A stretch of DNA of 64,000 nucleotides from Spirometra erinaceieuropaei (Eukaryota > Platyhelminthes > Cestoda > Diphyllobothriidea > Diphyllobothriidae): assembly GCA_902702965.1 (NCBI GenBank), contig CACRXP010000032.1, positions 981,456-1,045,455 on the forward strand, written 5' to 3'. A program made the position numbers and the translations under genes. This document shows, in pieces, positions 25,726 through 38,370 of the stretch. Within the stretch, counting starts at the first letter, position 1. Every line of letters starts with the position of its first letter. The notes below the pieces were generated by a model. It was not told the origin of the DNA. It saw nothing but the letters and a program-made list of their open reading frames with translations, and made no database searches.

Positions 25726-28700
25726 GGAGCACTTTTTTGATGTAAACTTCCATCAGTCTTTGCTGAATATAAAAAGACCTAGAACTTATTGATTCCGCAT
25801 GTTATACTTATCTAGGATAAGCATACTATTAATTCCATCACGCATTTGTCGCCTTTAGGCTGGTGTATTTAGTGACTTCTAGCGATTGTAAGATGTCGTT
25901 TTTTTGGGACTTTTGACCGCCTTAAAGATTGTTGACATTAAATTCCCCGGTTGCCGGACTGTTTCTGTCAAATTACTATTCTAGAAGACCACAGGTCCAG
26001 TCGGCCCATTGTTCAGCTGCAAGCCAAGCATCCTTCAGTGGAAGGATAAGATAAAATCTTTATTTTCCGATGAGCCAGAGTTCCTATATTCTATGAGTCA
26101 CGCACTCGAGATAATTTTATGAGAACAATAGCGTTTTGGCAGATGCGAAGCAAGTGGACGATAGTATCAGCTTTACCGTCATTTATCCCTTTGTTACGCA
26201 TTTGTCGTCTGTCGGCCGATATCTTGCACTCCGAATTCAACCTCTAAGAAGCTTGGTGCAATTTACTCCGACAGCTTATGTGATGCCGAAATGCTGATCG
26301 GATCGTTTGCAAAACAAAGATGATGACCTACACTGACAGTTCTGGTGGTTTTCCTTCTAGAAGGAGATGCTTTGGAATTATTTGATGTTCTCAAAACTGT
26401 AAATCATAACTTTTGAAGACAAAAGTACAGTAAGGCAATCGAAATGTCTTGCGCTACCAATGTATATTGACCCTTTATATCGTTATGCGTGGTTTTCTCT
26501 GCATCCTAAAGCAACATTCTGATACATGTTTTGAGCAATTCGTGGTGTTCGATACAAACTATTAGATTGCTTTTAGCTGCCTAGTATGTTAAAAGTTATT
26601 AGAACTTTGGCTGCTGTCAAACTTTATCCTTGATTTCATGGGTTCGGACTTTACCGAGGTTTACACAATGAGTCGAATGAATTGAACCTTATCGGACCCC
26701 GGGCCTGACCGGCGTGTCATGGAGTGCATATACATCCCTGTGGATCATTATAACACATTTGACACATTGCCATGTTTGACCACAGGAGCGTTTAGATGAA
26801 AAGTTTGATCTGTGCATGACAAATGAAGTGCTGATCGTACGAAAACAATTATCTTAACATGATGTAAGTAGCAAAATTCTAGGGTTGGTTCTGGGAACAT
26901 GGCGTTAATACACATTTAAACGTTTGCATCCTTCTAGACTGCGCCTTTCACGGTTTGATCAGTCTGCCTTTTTTCAAGTTTGCGATAAAATTCTAATGTT
27001 AATAGAATATTAAAAGTTCAAATCAAGGGCATCTACCGAATAACTCAGTAGGGGTGCTGGTGACCCAGTGATGAGAAAAATTCTTTTAACTACTTGCCAG
27101 AGTATCGATGGAACACGTCCCTCTATAGTCATTACGGCAACTCATGCGACTGGAGCACACTACTAGCTGCCTGTTAACAGCTTCTGAACATAACGGGGTG
27201 ACTGATCACCTACCCAGCCGCAAACATCATTACAAGCAGTTATCTTATTAATTAATATAGCAACGTCACCTTCGTAGTCTTCCTTATTCGAGAAAATGCT
27301 CAGACGTTTAATTGTTGCTTAATATCGCGTATGTTGCCCTTAAAGCAATCTTATCAAACAACTGCGCGGTTTTTAAGTTTCGTTATGTCCTTTCTTACAT
27401 TAATCGCAATAACCCGGCAAAGAAACTGCACCATCTACTAAAATACTTGAATTACAATTGAACTGGTTATTAGAAATCTCCAGAAAACAATAATTGGCCG
27501 ATCCATTAGCAAGATATGCGCTTATTTGTCGTACGTAGCTTGCGATTACGAAAGGATGCATTTTAGCCATCCTTTCGGCAGAAGTTTCCGGCCATTACCT
27601 TCAAAAGGCGGGACCATGATCAACCTTTTTAAAGTTATTTTAGCCGTCTCTTGTAACTCGGTATTCAGGCGCAAGAGCGGGACCGTGTATGCATAATGTA
27701 TTTTGAGAAATGCCCCTAGTTGAGAGGGGAGGATATTCATCTTTCCTCCCGGATCACCCAGGCAGCTGTGCAGGCGGGATTATTTTTTGTCTTTTTAAAG
27801 CTCGTCAGAAGAATTATAAACATCCATGACAGAAAATAAAAAAACTAAATTTAAAGATTTTTTCAGACATCGAGGCTGACAGTCGTGTTGACCGATATCC
27901 AGACGGGCGGATTGAAATGCAAAAACACGTGACCTTACTTTTAACGGTAAAATAATGGTTCGATGACTTTTCAAAACTGGCTGTCTTAGCTATAAACCTT
28001 TTGAGCTAGACGCGGGCAAAATTCTTTGCTCTACTTACGTGTCTGAAGTATGTCTGGGGCACAGTCGTTATCTCGACCCAGCCATAAAAGCTAAACTGTC
28101 AGATCGTCGCATTCCATAAAGTGCAAAAGTTACGCCGTTTCTTGCATCGAAATGCTACTACGTTGGTGTTTGCAAAATCCTGTTCTATGCATCTCGCCCA
28201 CCTTGCAGTTCCGGTAGCAAAGATTTGAACGTTTTACGGGGAATCTTCATGAGAACAGGCATCCCAAATATGCCTTATCGAATTAGAATGTCTGATAACA
28301 GAGAATTAAATCTATAAATCGCGTTACAAAAGTACATGAGTGCACCCTGAATGTACGCTTGAAGGAAGATTGGCTACCCGCAGATGAAAGCGTAGTTTTA
28401 TTTTAAAGTAATTTTTGTTGGAGCTTATTAACGAGGGGATGCTAAAACGTTCCCTTTGGCAGAGGTGCTAGGCAACACTATCACTGAGCTGGTATAACCT
28501 GTGCAAGCAATAAAACATCCCAGTAGTAAAGACGTGTCACATAAAATATCAGCCAGTAATCGGTGATCAGCGTTAGATGCGTAGTATAACACTTTATCTA
28601 TCTAATAATCAGGGTCGCTGGAAAAGATATGCGGAGGATGAAATGGTCATGGATGCACTGGCGAAATGGAAGCAAGGTAACATAGCCGAGAGGACCCAAC

Positions 28701-28783
28701 TGAAGTTTGAATTTGGATAAAACCATGCTGTATCCATATCAGCAATTCTTTAACCAAGGTCCTGGTTCGTAGTCGTACTTAAG

Positions 28784-28874
28784 AGGATTAAGAGTTAGGA
28801 GTAAAGGATTAAGGTTAGGGTTAGGGGTCAGGGTTTAAGGTTAGGGGTTATGGCATTAGGGTTAGAAGTTAGGC
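28784..28874 (+). repeat. Degenerate telomere-like (TTAGGG) array
   Basis: Runs of GTTAGGG, TTAAGGTTAGGGG and similar units on the plus strand, with irregular spacing. Confidence 0.75.
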
Positions 28875-31800
28875 TGGTGCTTATCTACTGCAGGTACGGC
28901 TACGAGATTGGAACCTACCATTTTTTGTCATGGTTTTTAAGCGGCCACCTGCACGTGTATATTGCCTACAACCTATCTTAAGTTATTGTTGGACGGCAGT
29001 CACCTCAAGGATGGGCAAAGAGAGCGATTAAGTTTAATTTCGTCATGCCTGGACGAAAGCCGGCAAACATTCCTCGGTCCTGGCAGCCAAGTGTGCGGTA
29101 CAATCCCTTTGATAGTCCTTATGGATAGAATATGGGAAAAAAACTTTGTGCAAGGCTTAAAACACTGGAAGATATTTTTGCATCGCCTGAGTGTCTCCTA
29201 AATGACCAGTGTTTGCCAGGGTAGGCAACATATATTTTACTATCTGACTCGATGCCTAATTGGCACAGGTCCCCCGAATCTGTCCGTACAATTATCCTTG
29301 CATCTGCCCAGTGTACGTGCACATAGAGCTTTGTGTGAATTTATGGACACAGTTCGAAGTAGCATGCATAAGGTGATTTTTTATTTATAAAAGATTGAAT
29401 TCGGCTGCTCTTTCCGGTTCTTCCAACGGCATAATGCAATCTTTAAGAGATCACACTGAGAATACGGTTACCCCCTGGTGACAACTAAATTGCCAGTTGA
29501 CCTTTTCGAAAATCAGCCCTCGGTAGATATTGCCAAGCTGCTGCTGCGCGTGAAAGGAGTCTTAAACGGCACTGAATAAGAGATGGGTCTGATTTGCAGG
29601 AAATATGAATAGATCGTTTTTACAAAATCCGTGCATCGCTGACCAGATGGATTACATACGGAACTGCTAGTTCTTACGTGGCTTAACTCTTAACTATTGA
29701 ATAAGAGTTGGAAAATAGGCATATTTCCAATAATGCGAACTGTGGATTTTCGAATGAAAACTTGACGCCAGATGATAATGCGCAGTCTACAAAAATATTT
29801 GCTTTTGCCAGCAAGTCGAAACGTAGCGCCCATCTTTCATGTTTCGCGGTCACTCTATGCAGTCTGTCAGTCTCATAAGATTATTTTGGGTTCAGCTAAT
29901 AACTGCCACATTATTGTGATTATTATGCAAATGCGGCTTATTCATTTTAAATATTTTTGCTTAAGCCGCATACTATACCGCTTTTTGCACTCTTCAGAAT
30001 AAAAAGGAAATTTCTCCATTTGTCTTACGAATTACATGTTAATCTTTATTTTGCAAATTATTCACAAATGTCTATTATTTTATTACTTTTATTTGTTTTA
30101 GTTAGCAATAAGGCTTCATTTACATTAGGCGCAGGTGGTCTATGTTATTTTGTTGACTGTAGGCGTCAAACAATCAGACCACTTCTGTTTTAGTTTGGTA
30201 AGTGAACGAAATTGATGCGCCTTTAATCATAGTTTACTGCAATCCTAGTTTCCTTTTCGGTGAGCAAACATTCGATTCTTCATCCCAAATCTCAGTCCTT
30301 ACTGATGATGGTGTCGTACATTGCGTGCGAATATATTAATTGCCCCCAACAATGTCCCCCATACTTTGGAAAATTAGGATTGTGTAATAAATTCAAGAAT
30401 GGACTTATGGTCAACATTAAGAATGCGAGCAAGTTATTACTTTGTTTTCAGGGGATAATCCTAGTTCTTGTAAGGGTAATTGCTGTGACTATGCTCTTCA
30501 TTTGCGCATTTAAGGCTCGTTTTCTGGGGAGCCTGGCTTATGCCGAAGAATGAGGGCCCAGGTTGACAGTTCGTAGAAAAAGCATCTAGTTTGCCCAAAT
30601 GCGCTTCGAAAAATATGCGGGTAAATCTTCCCTTACTGTGGTCGTACAACCGGGCTTGATTTGTAATAAGAAAACACAGACTCTTGCATCATTGGGATTT
30701 TTAAAAAAATAATGGAGCATGCATAATTGGTCTCACAGACCTCTGCCGAATAAATCATAATGGGTGATGCTTCTAGATAACAATAACTCTTCATAATCTG
30801 CTGTGGAATTAGACCGTAAAAATGTTGTACGTCTTCTGTTATGGTTTCTGCCCTTATCTCAATAAAACTAAGAACTTTGTCTATCCATTATGCTTGAATG
30901 CTAATGAAAGGACACGGGAATAAACTAATATGCAGTAGAAAATGCATGTAAAATATTAGCCAGAATATTTTAGAAACGACATTTTATTGTCAGAATTGGC
31001 AGGAGAGTAACTCGTAGGTAGTTGTTAAAAACGTCGGTTGTTTGGGGCGACAAAAAGGAAACCAGCACCGCAGGAAAACAAAATTCATTTATAGAGACCG
31101 AAACTTACGTGCGATATTTCTCCTTTTTGTACGTATTTGATACGAAATAAATTGCCGCTTTTTCCAGAAATTAGCGAAGTTGGTTTTGTGGCAAAAAGAT
31201 AAGGCCATGACGAGTAAGAATAATTAATATACTTTAGCCAGCTGTTCGAGTGGCGTAATCATGTGCAATTTGGCGACAATAGTTTGCCTCGCGAAAACTC
31301 ATGAGTCCCAGCTCCGAAATCTGTCACAAATGTCTAAAAATGTCAATGTATTTGAGCGCTATTTACCGTACGAATTGGTTCAACTTGTGTCCCGTAGGAA
31401 GCGGCCCCTTTTCAGATAAATGCGCGCCGATATGAGGTAAAGAACTAGCAAAAGAAGGGAGGTGGTTCTAACAAATGCAGAAATGTGATCTGAATTACAC
31501 TTCGTGCTATACATTGCTGGGTGCGTATTTCATAAATGGACTTAAGCAACTGGGAGCTATCAAATGACCATTCAAGTTCGCAATATCCGTGTGAAAACCG
31601 TAGCACACGTGAAAGGCCCGTACTCCTAATAAGGCGCTATGCTGATAGATACATTTAACTGACAGCCATTTATCAATTTGAGGCACCATCAAACAGGAGC
31701 TTTAATGCTATCGCCAATATGGTGGTGCAAAAATAAGATAAACCTTTGAGCCATTCCATTGCCGCTTTGTAATCAGGAATTATAGGTGCACGCTTCGCTC

Positions 31801-32323
31801 ATGGGATCGAATGTTCGTGATCCGAGCTGTCCAAGTGTGAGGCTGTTGCCCTAATCCTGAGTTTCTTTCGGGGCTGCAGTATATGTGGCTAATGGCAGAA
31901 AATGAGTCTGTAATGGTCATTCCAGTGCCTCCGCCCGTGTCGGCATGGATGGATTTGAATATCGGCTCTATTATCTTCCTGATGAATACAAAGCAAACGA
32001 AGAGGCAAGTTAGTAGATTGAACCACAGTGTTAATGCCGTTATGAAGGCCTTCTTACTTCCATTTTCCGAGTGCTTTATTTGGCATTCCTATTGACACTA
32101 ACTTCGTTTTCCCTTTAATATAACCGAGGCGGACATATGAAAGATGATCTGCCTGGTTCTTGCTGACTAACTAGTCCCCTCACCCCATCGGTGGATGGTG
32201 GTGGACGACCGTTTTTTCATTTGCTGCCATCATATTTCCAGCAATGTCGGTGTGCCGTTGGCAATCCTCCGTCATCAAGCAGACTATTTGGTGTGGGCGT
32301 TCACCGGGAGGGGTTTATTTGAG

Positions 32324-32368
32324 ATCCGACGTTTCGGGTAGTTTACTCGTCTACCCATCTTCAGGGAC
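32324..32368 (-). ncRNA. Hammerhead ribozyme motif in left PLE arm
   Basis: Mirror copy of the right-arm motif: core CTGAAGA is the complement of 32358-32364, the predicted cut follows the base at 32328, and stem I is GTCC/GGAT. All core and stem positions are identical to the right arm. Confidence 0.75.
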
Positions 32369-32463
32369 TGAGAGGTTCTGTGCACAGCACTCCTTATTAT
32401 GGCGCCCTTTGTCCAATGTGTGATCCGCCAATGCCGCATGTGTGGCTGCGTCCAACCCGCATG

Positions 32464-33198
32464 TCACCGTGACCTGAATCGCCCCCGTCGGCCGCGGTGA
32501 TGACTGACGGCCCCGATTGTCCCGCGCCGTGACTGTCTCCCGCTAAGAAGGTTCGTAAAGTCAGATAAGGGGGAGGCAAATTGATGTGGCGGTTGACAGA
32601 GCGGTCGGTGGACATCCAGGCTTCTTGCACTTGCCTTGCTTGCTGTGTGATCGCCGCCCCGGCCCACAATCTCAACGGCGTCAAAGTTGAAGATGTGTCC
32701 CATTTGCGCGGCATGGGTTGCTACCTCCGACTTTGGGTCCAACCTTCGCACGGCCAACTTATGCTCTTGCATTCGCGTTTGCAGACGTCGGCCGGTTTCC
32801 CCAACGTAGTCGCAACTTCCGCAGCTGCATTGGATTCGGTAGACAACGGCCGACATCTCCTGCTTAGGGATCGGATCTTTCGGCCGCATCACTTGCCGGC
32901 GGATTGTTGAGTCAGGCCTGTGGGCAACACCTATTCCGAGTGGCGCGAGTGATCGAGCCACGACTTCGAAGACCCCTTTAATGTACGGAATGCTCCGCCA
33001 CGAGTTTGGCTGACTGTGCTCCTCGTTCCGTTTCTTTGGCTGCCTCCGGCTTCGTTCAATGAATGCCCGTGGATAGCCATTGACTCTGAAAAGTTCTCGG
33101 AGGAGCTTTATCTCATTCAGTTTGGCGGCTGGCGTGCTGCAATGAGTTTCTACACGTCGGTACAGCGTGCGGACACAGCTTCGTTTGTGTTGTGGCCG
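32464..33198 (-). pseudogene. Penelope-like element ORF fragment: thumb region and GIY-YIG endonuclease
   Basis: An uninterrupted frame of about 245 codons with no start of its own (5'-truncated at the inversion junction). The first part has HKRSCVRTLYRRVETHC and NGYPRAFIERS, typical of the PLE reverse-transcriptase thumb/linker. SIPYIKGVFEVVARSL follows, then a GIY-YIG-type domain: VVYRIQCSCG (a CxC motif), YVGETGRRLQTRMQEH with the conserved Arg and His, and VATHAAQMGHIFNF. The polymerase core (fingers and palm) is missing, so it cannot encode a working element. The GIY-YIG nuclease nicks target DNA for reverse transcription. The right arm repeats the last part of this frame at 33198-33394 on the plus strand. 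Family assignment rests on motif order and is firm. Confidence 0.85.
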
Positions 33199-33394
33199 GG
33201 GCGGCGATCACACAGCAAGCAAGGCAAGTGCAAGAAGCCTGGATGTCCACCGACCGCACTGTCAACCGCCACATCAATTTGCCTCCCCCTTATCTGACTT
33301 TACGAACCTTCTTAGCGGGAGACAGTCACGGCGAGGGACAATCGGGGCCGTCAGTCATCACCGCGGCCGACGGGGGCGATTCAGGTCACGGTGA
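33191..33394 (+). pseudogene. Right-arm copy of the PLE endonuclease C-terminus
   Basis: Plus-strand duplicate of the C-terminal part of the minus-strand PLE frame (GGDHTASKASARSLDVHRP onward) with a few substitutions, for example Cys for Ser/Leu positions and Thr for Ser. It ends with the same RFRSR stop. It lacks the GIY-YIG motifs and is a non-functional fragment created with the inverted structure. Confidence 0.8.
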
Positions 33395-33489
33395 CATGCG
33401 GATCGGATGCAGCCACACATGCGGCATTGGCGGATCACACATTGGACAAAGGGCGCCATAATAAGGAGTGCTGTGCACAGAACCTCTCA

Positions 33490-33534
33490 GTCCCTGAAGA
33501 TGGGTAGACGAGTAAACTACCCGAAACGTCGGAT
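33490..33534 (+). ncRNA. Hammerhead ribozyme motif in right PLE arm
   Basis: Reads stem I GTCC, core CTGAAGA (33494-33500), one unpaired T, stem II GGGTAG/CTACCC (33502-33507 with 33517-33522) around a 9-base loop, then GAAA-CGTC (33523-33530), stem I GGAT. Cleavage is expected after C33530. Stem III is only the self-complementary ACGT, as in the minimal hammerheads known from PLEs. Position 7 is A; this position is free in the consensus. Activity is not shown by sequence alone. Confidence 0.75.
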
Positions 33535-34487
33535 CTCAAATAAATCCCTCCCGGTGAACGCCCACTCTTCTTTTGATATGCCACCTGGGAATCGGATTTT
33601 CACTACTATAGACTATTTGGTCTTCGCACTTCAAATGACTTACGATAGGCCTTTCGGCCACCTTGCCGAACAAGCGTTACATTCTGGTTTCTAGTGACCC
33701 ATTTCCCGATTCATCTGCGGGCGTCCCCTGCGAAATTGCCTAATCGGTCTCGTCGAAGCCAAGTTGAGGCGTGCGTGAGGCCGTATGCACCAGTTGAGGA
33801 CCGAGTTTTTGACATCAAGCTGAACCTTTCTTTTACTGGTTAACCTTCTCAAACATAAAAGCACGGTTCTATCTTGAGTAAGTTGACAGAATGAAAAAAC
33901 AAAGAAATTGCCTGTAATTATGCTGAGAGTCTTATCCTACCTCATTGTGGAGCAACGCAAATGAGAGTAGTAATTAAACAATTAACAAAAAGTTAATTTA
34001 ACAAAATAACAGATTTTGAGTTAAGGTGTGAGGTCTTGGGAAGTATTCGTTGCTGCAGTGTAATTTCTTCAACAGCCTGCAAACGCATGCCAAGTTATAA
34101 CCCCATATGACAAGATCCACAGTCTACTGACAGTTTAATGGAGTTCTTTTATAATCCTTTTATGATTCTTGTTTTTGAAGGAGAAATCTGGGAGCATTTA
34201 AAAAACTCCGGCGCCACAGATAACCGTCTAGTTAAAAAGCACGTCCTCTCGGGGCTCAAAATGAAGTGCTTGAGTTGAATCATTTGAAAAGATGGTCAGA
34301 TGTGTTTACGTAGCCCCACATAAAGTAAACACACCCTAGCCATCTGCAATGCGGGACCAGTGTTAATAAACGTTTTAGCAGGCGAGAACGGGGAACACAC
34401 AGGTGACTAGGTCAAGTAATTGTAAGCAAAAGAAACGCTGTTGTGTATGCGCGGTTTTACCTTGAGTGGTTGGAAAATGGTTGCCCA

Positions 34488-34546
34488 AACCCCTAACCCT
34501 AATCCTAGTTCTAAACCCTAAGTCAAACTCCTAACCCCGACCCCAG
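34488..34546 (-). repeat. Degenerate telomere-like (CCCTAA) array
   Basis: AACCCCTAACCCTAATCC followed by CTAAACCCTAAG and CTAACCCCGACCCC. Opposite orientation to the 28.8-kb array. Confidence 0.72.
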
Positions 34547-36851
34547 CAGCATTGTATCCATCAGGCGGGGCTACATAATTACATCTTACCGTTAAGATGA
34601 CCAATCTAATTCGTTGAAATAAGGGCGTTTCAATAGCAACAACAATTTGTGTTCTCGATTACATTTGTAAGACTATGTGTCAGTCAGAATTACTGAGTTA
34701 TTTTATGCTGTGCAATGTTCTATGAATCTTCCTGTAATACACGTAATTGACATTAAGTGTTATCCGTTACTCGTGAAAGGGTTCACCTACTAGAAAAACT
34801 ACTACGATTTTAAAAAATCTATCTGAAAATATGCAGATTTTCAGGTATTTTTGAGGAATATGATGTTGAAGGATTGACCCTACCGCTTTTCAGTTACCGG
34901 AGTTGTTCGTCATTCTATAACTAAAAAATGTGAAATAATGACTGACCGAGGGCGCGATCGTCTGTTTCCTGTCAGACAAATGCTTTACATATGCCATCTG
35001 CATTTGAGGGACCCTCTTTATCTGTGACACCTCCGAATTGTCGAGTCAGCTGACTCATTCGAACAGTATAACATACAAAGCCAGTTCAAGTTAATGAATT
35101 CAGAAACAGTGAAGAAAATCAACATTTATGGTCTATATGGCTTTGCGGTGGCTCTAGCATCAATAAGAGCTTCAACGTTGAATAAGATTAAAAAGACCAG
35201 TGGACATGACACTTGCGAAACTTCATTTTCACCATAATGTCCGTGTACTAATTGCTGATACGGACAAAGTTGGTCCCGAGAAAAACCGATTATTTTATAC
35301 CATAATTTCATCTACCAATTAGGTTGACGTGGCAGGAGGGGGAATGACATTGTTTTGTTAAAATGAATAACTTATCCGTCGTCATTATCATACGCAACAA
35401 TATGCATTTCAGCGCGAATTGAACTTTGAGCCTAGGTGAGGATATGGGGACTCAAATGGCATAATTTAATGTATTTTCTTACACAATCAGGAGAACCTCC
35501 AACACTCCACCTCAACGTGCCGATAGTCGTATTTTGGAAACTATAGGCGGCCAGCCTCCAAAAGGCAGCAACTAATCTTAAAAATCCCTAAAAATTGCAA
35601 TACTGAATATGCGGAAATCTTTTGATTTTTTCTTTTAAGATAAAAACTGACGAACTGCGTGCCGACATTCAGGCAGACCATGTGAACGAACCCCATTACA
35701 CTGGAAATCTTATTTTTTCGGATCGCAGTTGCTGAAATAGGGATTTGTGGATTGAAAGGCAGGTCAGATGAAACAGCAAGCAATTGCATCAAAAGTCCTA
35801 CCAAACGTTTTGTAAATGGTTTACGAAACTGCTTATTCAAAGGAGGGAGCTTTTTGTAGAAAACTTTCCGCTTGCATCACTTGTTTGACTACTAAAATCG
35901 ACAATGCAATCCAATATACAAAAAGTAGAACAAAGGAATAAATTCTAGTTTAAGGCGAACTTTCACTAAGCAAATAGGCATGATTTCTTTTCGCAAATGT
36001 GTCTCAAAACGATGTAAAACTTTCCCTGCCTTCTGAAAAACAAATTAGAATTCTGCAATGGATAATAGAATAATGTCTTAGCACCATGTACAGCGGTTAC
36101 ATAATTAGGTCAGCATGTTAATCTCCAGTGTGCAGAACGATTGATTTTGGACAACACTGATGAATAAGGAGGAGCTTAAAATCTTCCATAAACCTAGTGA
36201 TGGTAATATTATCATGCCTCTTTGGTTCACGCATTCTGACAAGATCAAACGCGAATAATAAAAGACTGAACAGTCATTCAAGCCCATATCAGCAAGTGGA
36301 TCTGGCCAATTAATGTGTGTATTTAAATTAAAATTGCTCAGACATTATGCGGCCGATTTTATGACTGTGCACATTCTTTGTTAGCAGATAAATATTTCAC
36401 GTTATTCCATATAGTCGCCTTTATGGCCTAATGATTTCTGTAGATAAGCCAGAAACGACCACTCAAGACAAATGGGTATTTAACACAAGTGATCCAGAGA
36501 CCTTCGTTTATAACCACTGAGATGCCCACGAACGAAAGTACCGATTTCAGAAGGTTCAATATTCGTATTTTTTTAAACATGCACAATCAAAGCGCTGAGT
36601 ATCGTCTATCGCAAAATATCTATACATGTCTAACTTTAAGCCGACCAAACGTCATGTAGGCAAAAATGTCACCAATAAGAAGAAAGCCAGTCATGACAGT
36701 TTGGGCATAAATAGCCTTCTCTTGCCTATTTTAAGATCCATAATTATGTAAAGTATCGCAGAAGGCCGGACTGCTCTTGTTAGGCACGTATAGGCACTCA
36801 TCCTCCATGACACAGTCCCAAGTTGGATTAAAATCGTAGGGAAGTTGCCAA

Positions 36852-37829
36852 TACAGTAGGTGGGCTGTCATGAAATGCCAACAGAAATTTCGAAATGCGT
36901 TTCCGCTTGGAGAACATTAATTAATTATGGTTGTAAAACAAATCACCATGCAGCATAAGTTTGTAAACATTCAGTTACCTTAGGAGGCCGGCTTTCGAAC
37001 GAACTTCTATCCGGCTGTGTGAGTAGCTATACTGTGTATAAAATGGCTACTTAAGTAGCATGCAGTTTTTCATTGATTTTCAATGCTCTTAAGGATTCGA
37101 TTATATTTCATGGAAAATATGTATAAAAATATTCATTCTTTCGCTCATCTGTTAAACAATTACGTTTTCTTTCAATTCTATACTTGAAGGACAGGTATAT
37201 TTTGGTTTTAAAAGGTTTCTTATTGTGCAATTTCTTAATACTGTGAAATGGCCCTTCATAAAATATGATGCGTCTGCAGTTACGAATTGGGCTTGTAAGT
37301 TTAACAATATTTCTCAAAACAACTACCTAAGTTTATGAACCCCATATGATATTCTTAGAGAAATATACAGTTTTCCATACGCATAAAATATACGCCTTGT
37401 ATTTTGCAAACCCTTATTGCAAGTGCTACGGCAGGTGGTGTTCAAATTTATTTGGCAATTTGAAAAGTTTCATAAAACCAAATTATACCCTTTATTGGAT
37501 TATCAAATTAAAAGAAGACGTAATTGTTTACCAAATCAGAAAACAAATGAATATTTTTATGCGTGTTTCCATGAAATATAATTGCATCTTTAAGACATTG
37601 AAAAACAATGAAAAATACATGCTACTTAAGTAGTCTTTTTACACAGTATGGTTTTTAATTGCAGCACAAAAGATGTGTGTTCGAACGCCGGCGTCCTGAG
37701 GTAACTGAATTGTTGTAGAATTATGCCGCACGATGACTGGTTTTACAACCTTGCTAAAGTAATCTTTTCGAAAGGAAAATGCATTTCATAATTTATGTTA
37801 ACATTTCATGAGATAGCCCACTTAATGTA
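36852..37829 (-). mobile_element. Foldback MITE copy 3
   Basis: Starts TA-CAGTAGGTGGGCT, ends AGCCCACTTAATG-TA. Same arms as copy 1 (GTGGGC subfamily) with the loop in the opposite orientation. 978 bp. Confidence 0.82.
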
Positions 37830-38139
37830 CCTGATATTTTTAAAGTCGACGTTGTTGCACTTAATAAATGTTTTACAAAGCTTGCCATGTGGCATTAGTC
37901 AGGACCAAACACTGGCGTCTTTTTAAGGATATGTTACCAGTAAACTATCGGGATGACGCCTCGACTAGGTCGTTTTGCAAACCGTCACAGTGATTAGGTC
38001 TGGATTATTAGTCTCAACCAACCCACTTTTACACTGGCAAAGTAAAGGCAGTTTGTCAGTTAGGACCACCTGAACGTGCATTTACTCCTTTTCTTGCTTC
38101 TCTAGAGCAGGTTATACTGGCCGCATGAGTAGACACCTG

Positions 38140-38370
38140 TACAAACGAATACGGTATGGCTGTGAAAAGGCGACATTAAAACAGCTCCGCCCTCGCACGC
38201 ACTGTTGATCCTGGGCATCGGGTGGATACCAGCGCCGCCTTACGTTTGATTTACAAGATCACACCGATTTGAACCAGCACACTGGGCCGACTTCTGCTGT
38301 GAAATAGCAATCAGGTTATGGATGTCGGTCCTGTGCGCATAAAAGAACAAGGTACAAGCTTCGTGACAAT
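38140..38370 (+). repeat. Dispersed repeat, copy 2
   Basis: Counterpart of 10215-10460. No terminal repeats or coding match recognised. Confidence 0.5.

Larger units (their letters stand above)
32293..33609. mobile_element. Head-to-head pair of 5'-truncated Penelope-like elements with 12-bp TSD
   Basis: Two 3' ends of one PLE family face outward. The left copy is on the minus strand (about 33198 down to 32293) and the right copy on the plus strand (33191-33565). The arms 32293-32669 and 33191-33565 are near-identical inverted repeats; the unpaired middle is minus-strand PLE coding sequence. The direct repeat AGACTATTTGGT occurs at 32281-32292 and 33610-33621, so the pair appears to have inserted as one unit. 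Each arm ends with a hammerhead-type core. The right side carries about 44 extra bases starting CTCTTCTTTT before the duplication. The copies look young because arm differences are few. Confidence 0.88.

Noticed and set aside
28962..29201. 79-codon plus-strand frame considered as a gene
   Set aside because: No known domain, no splice or promoter context, antisense in the giant intron; length is within chance expectation.
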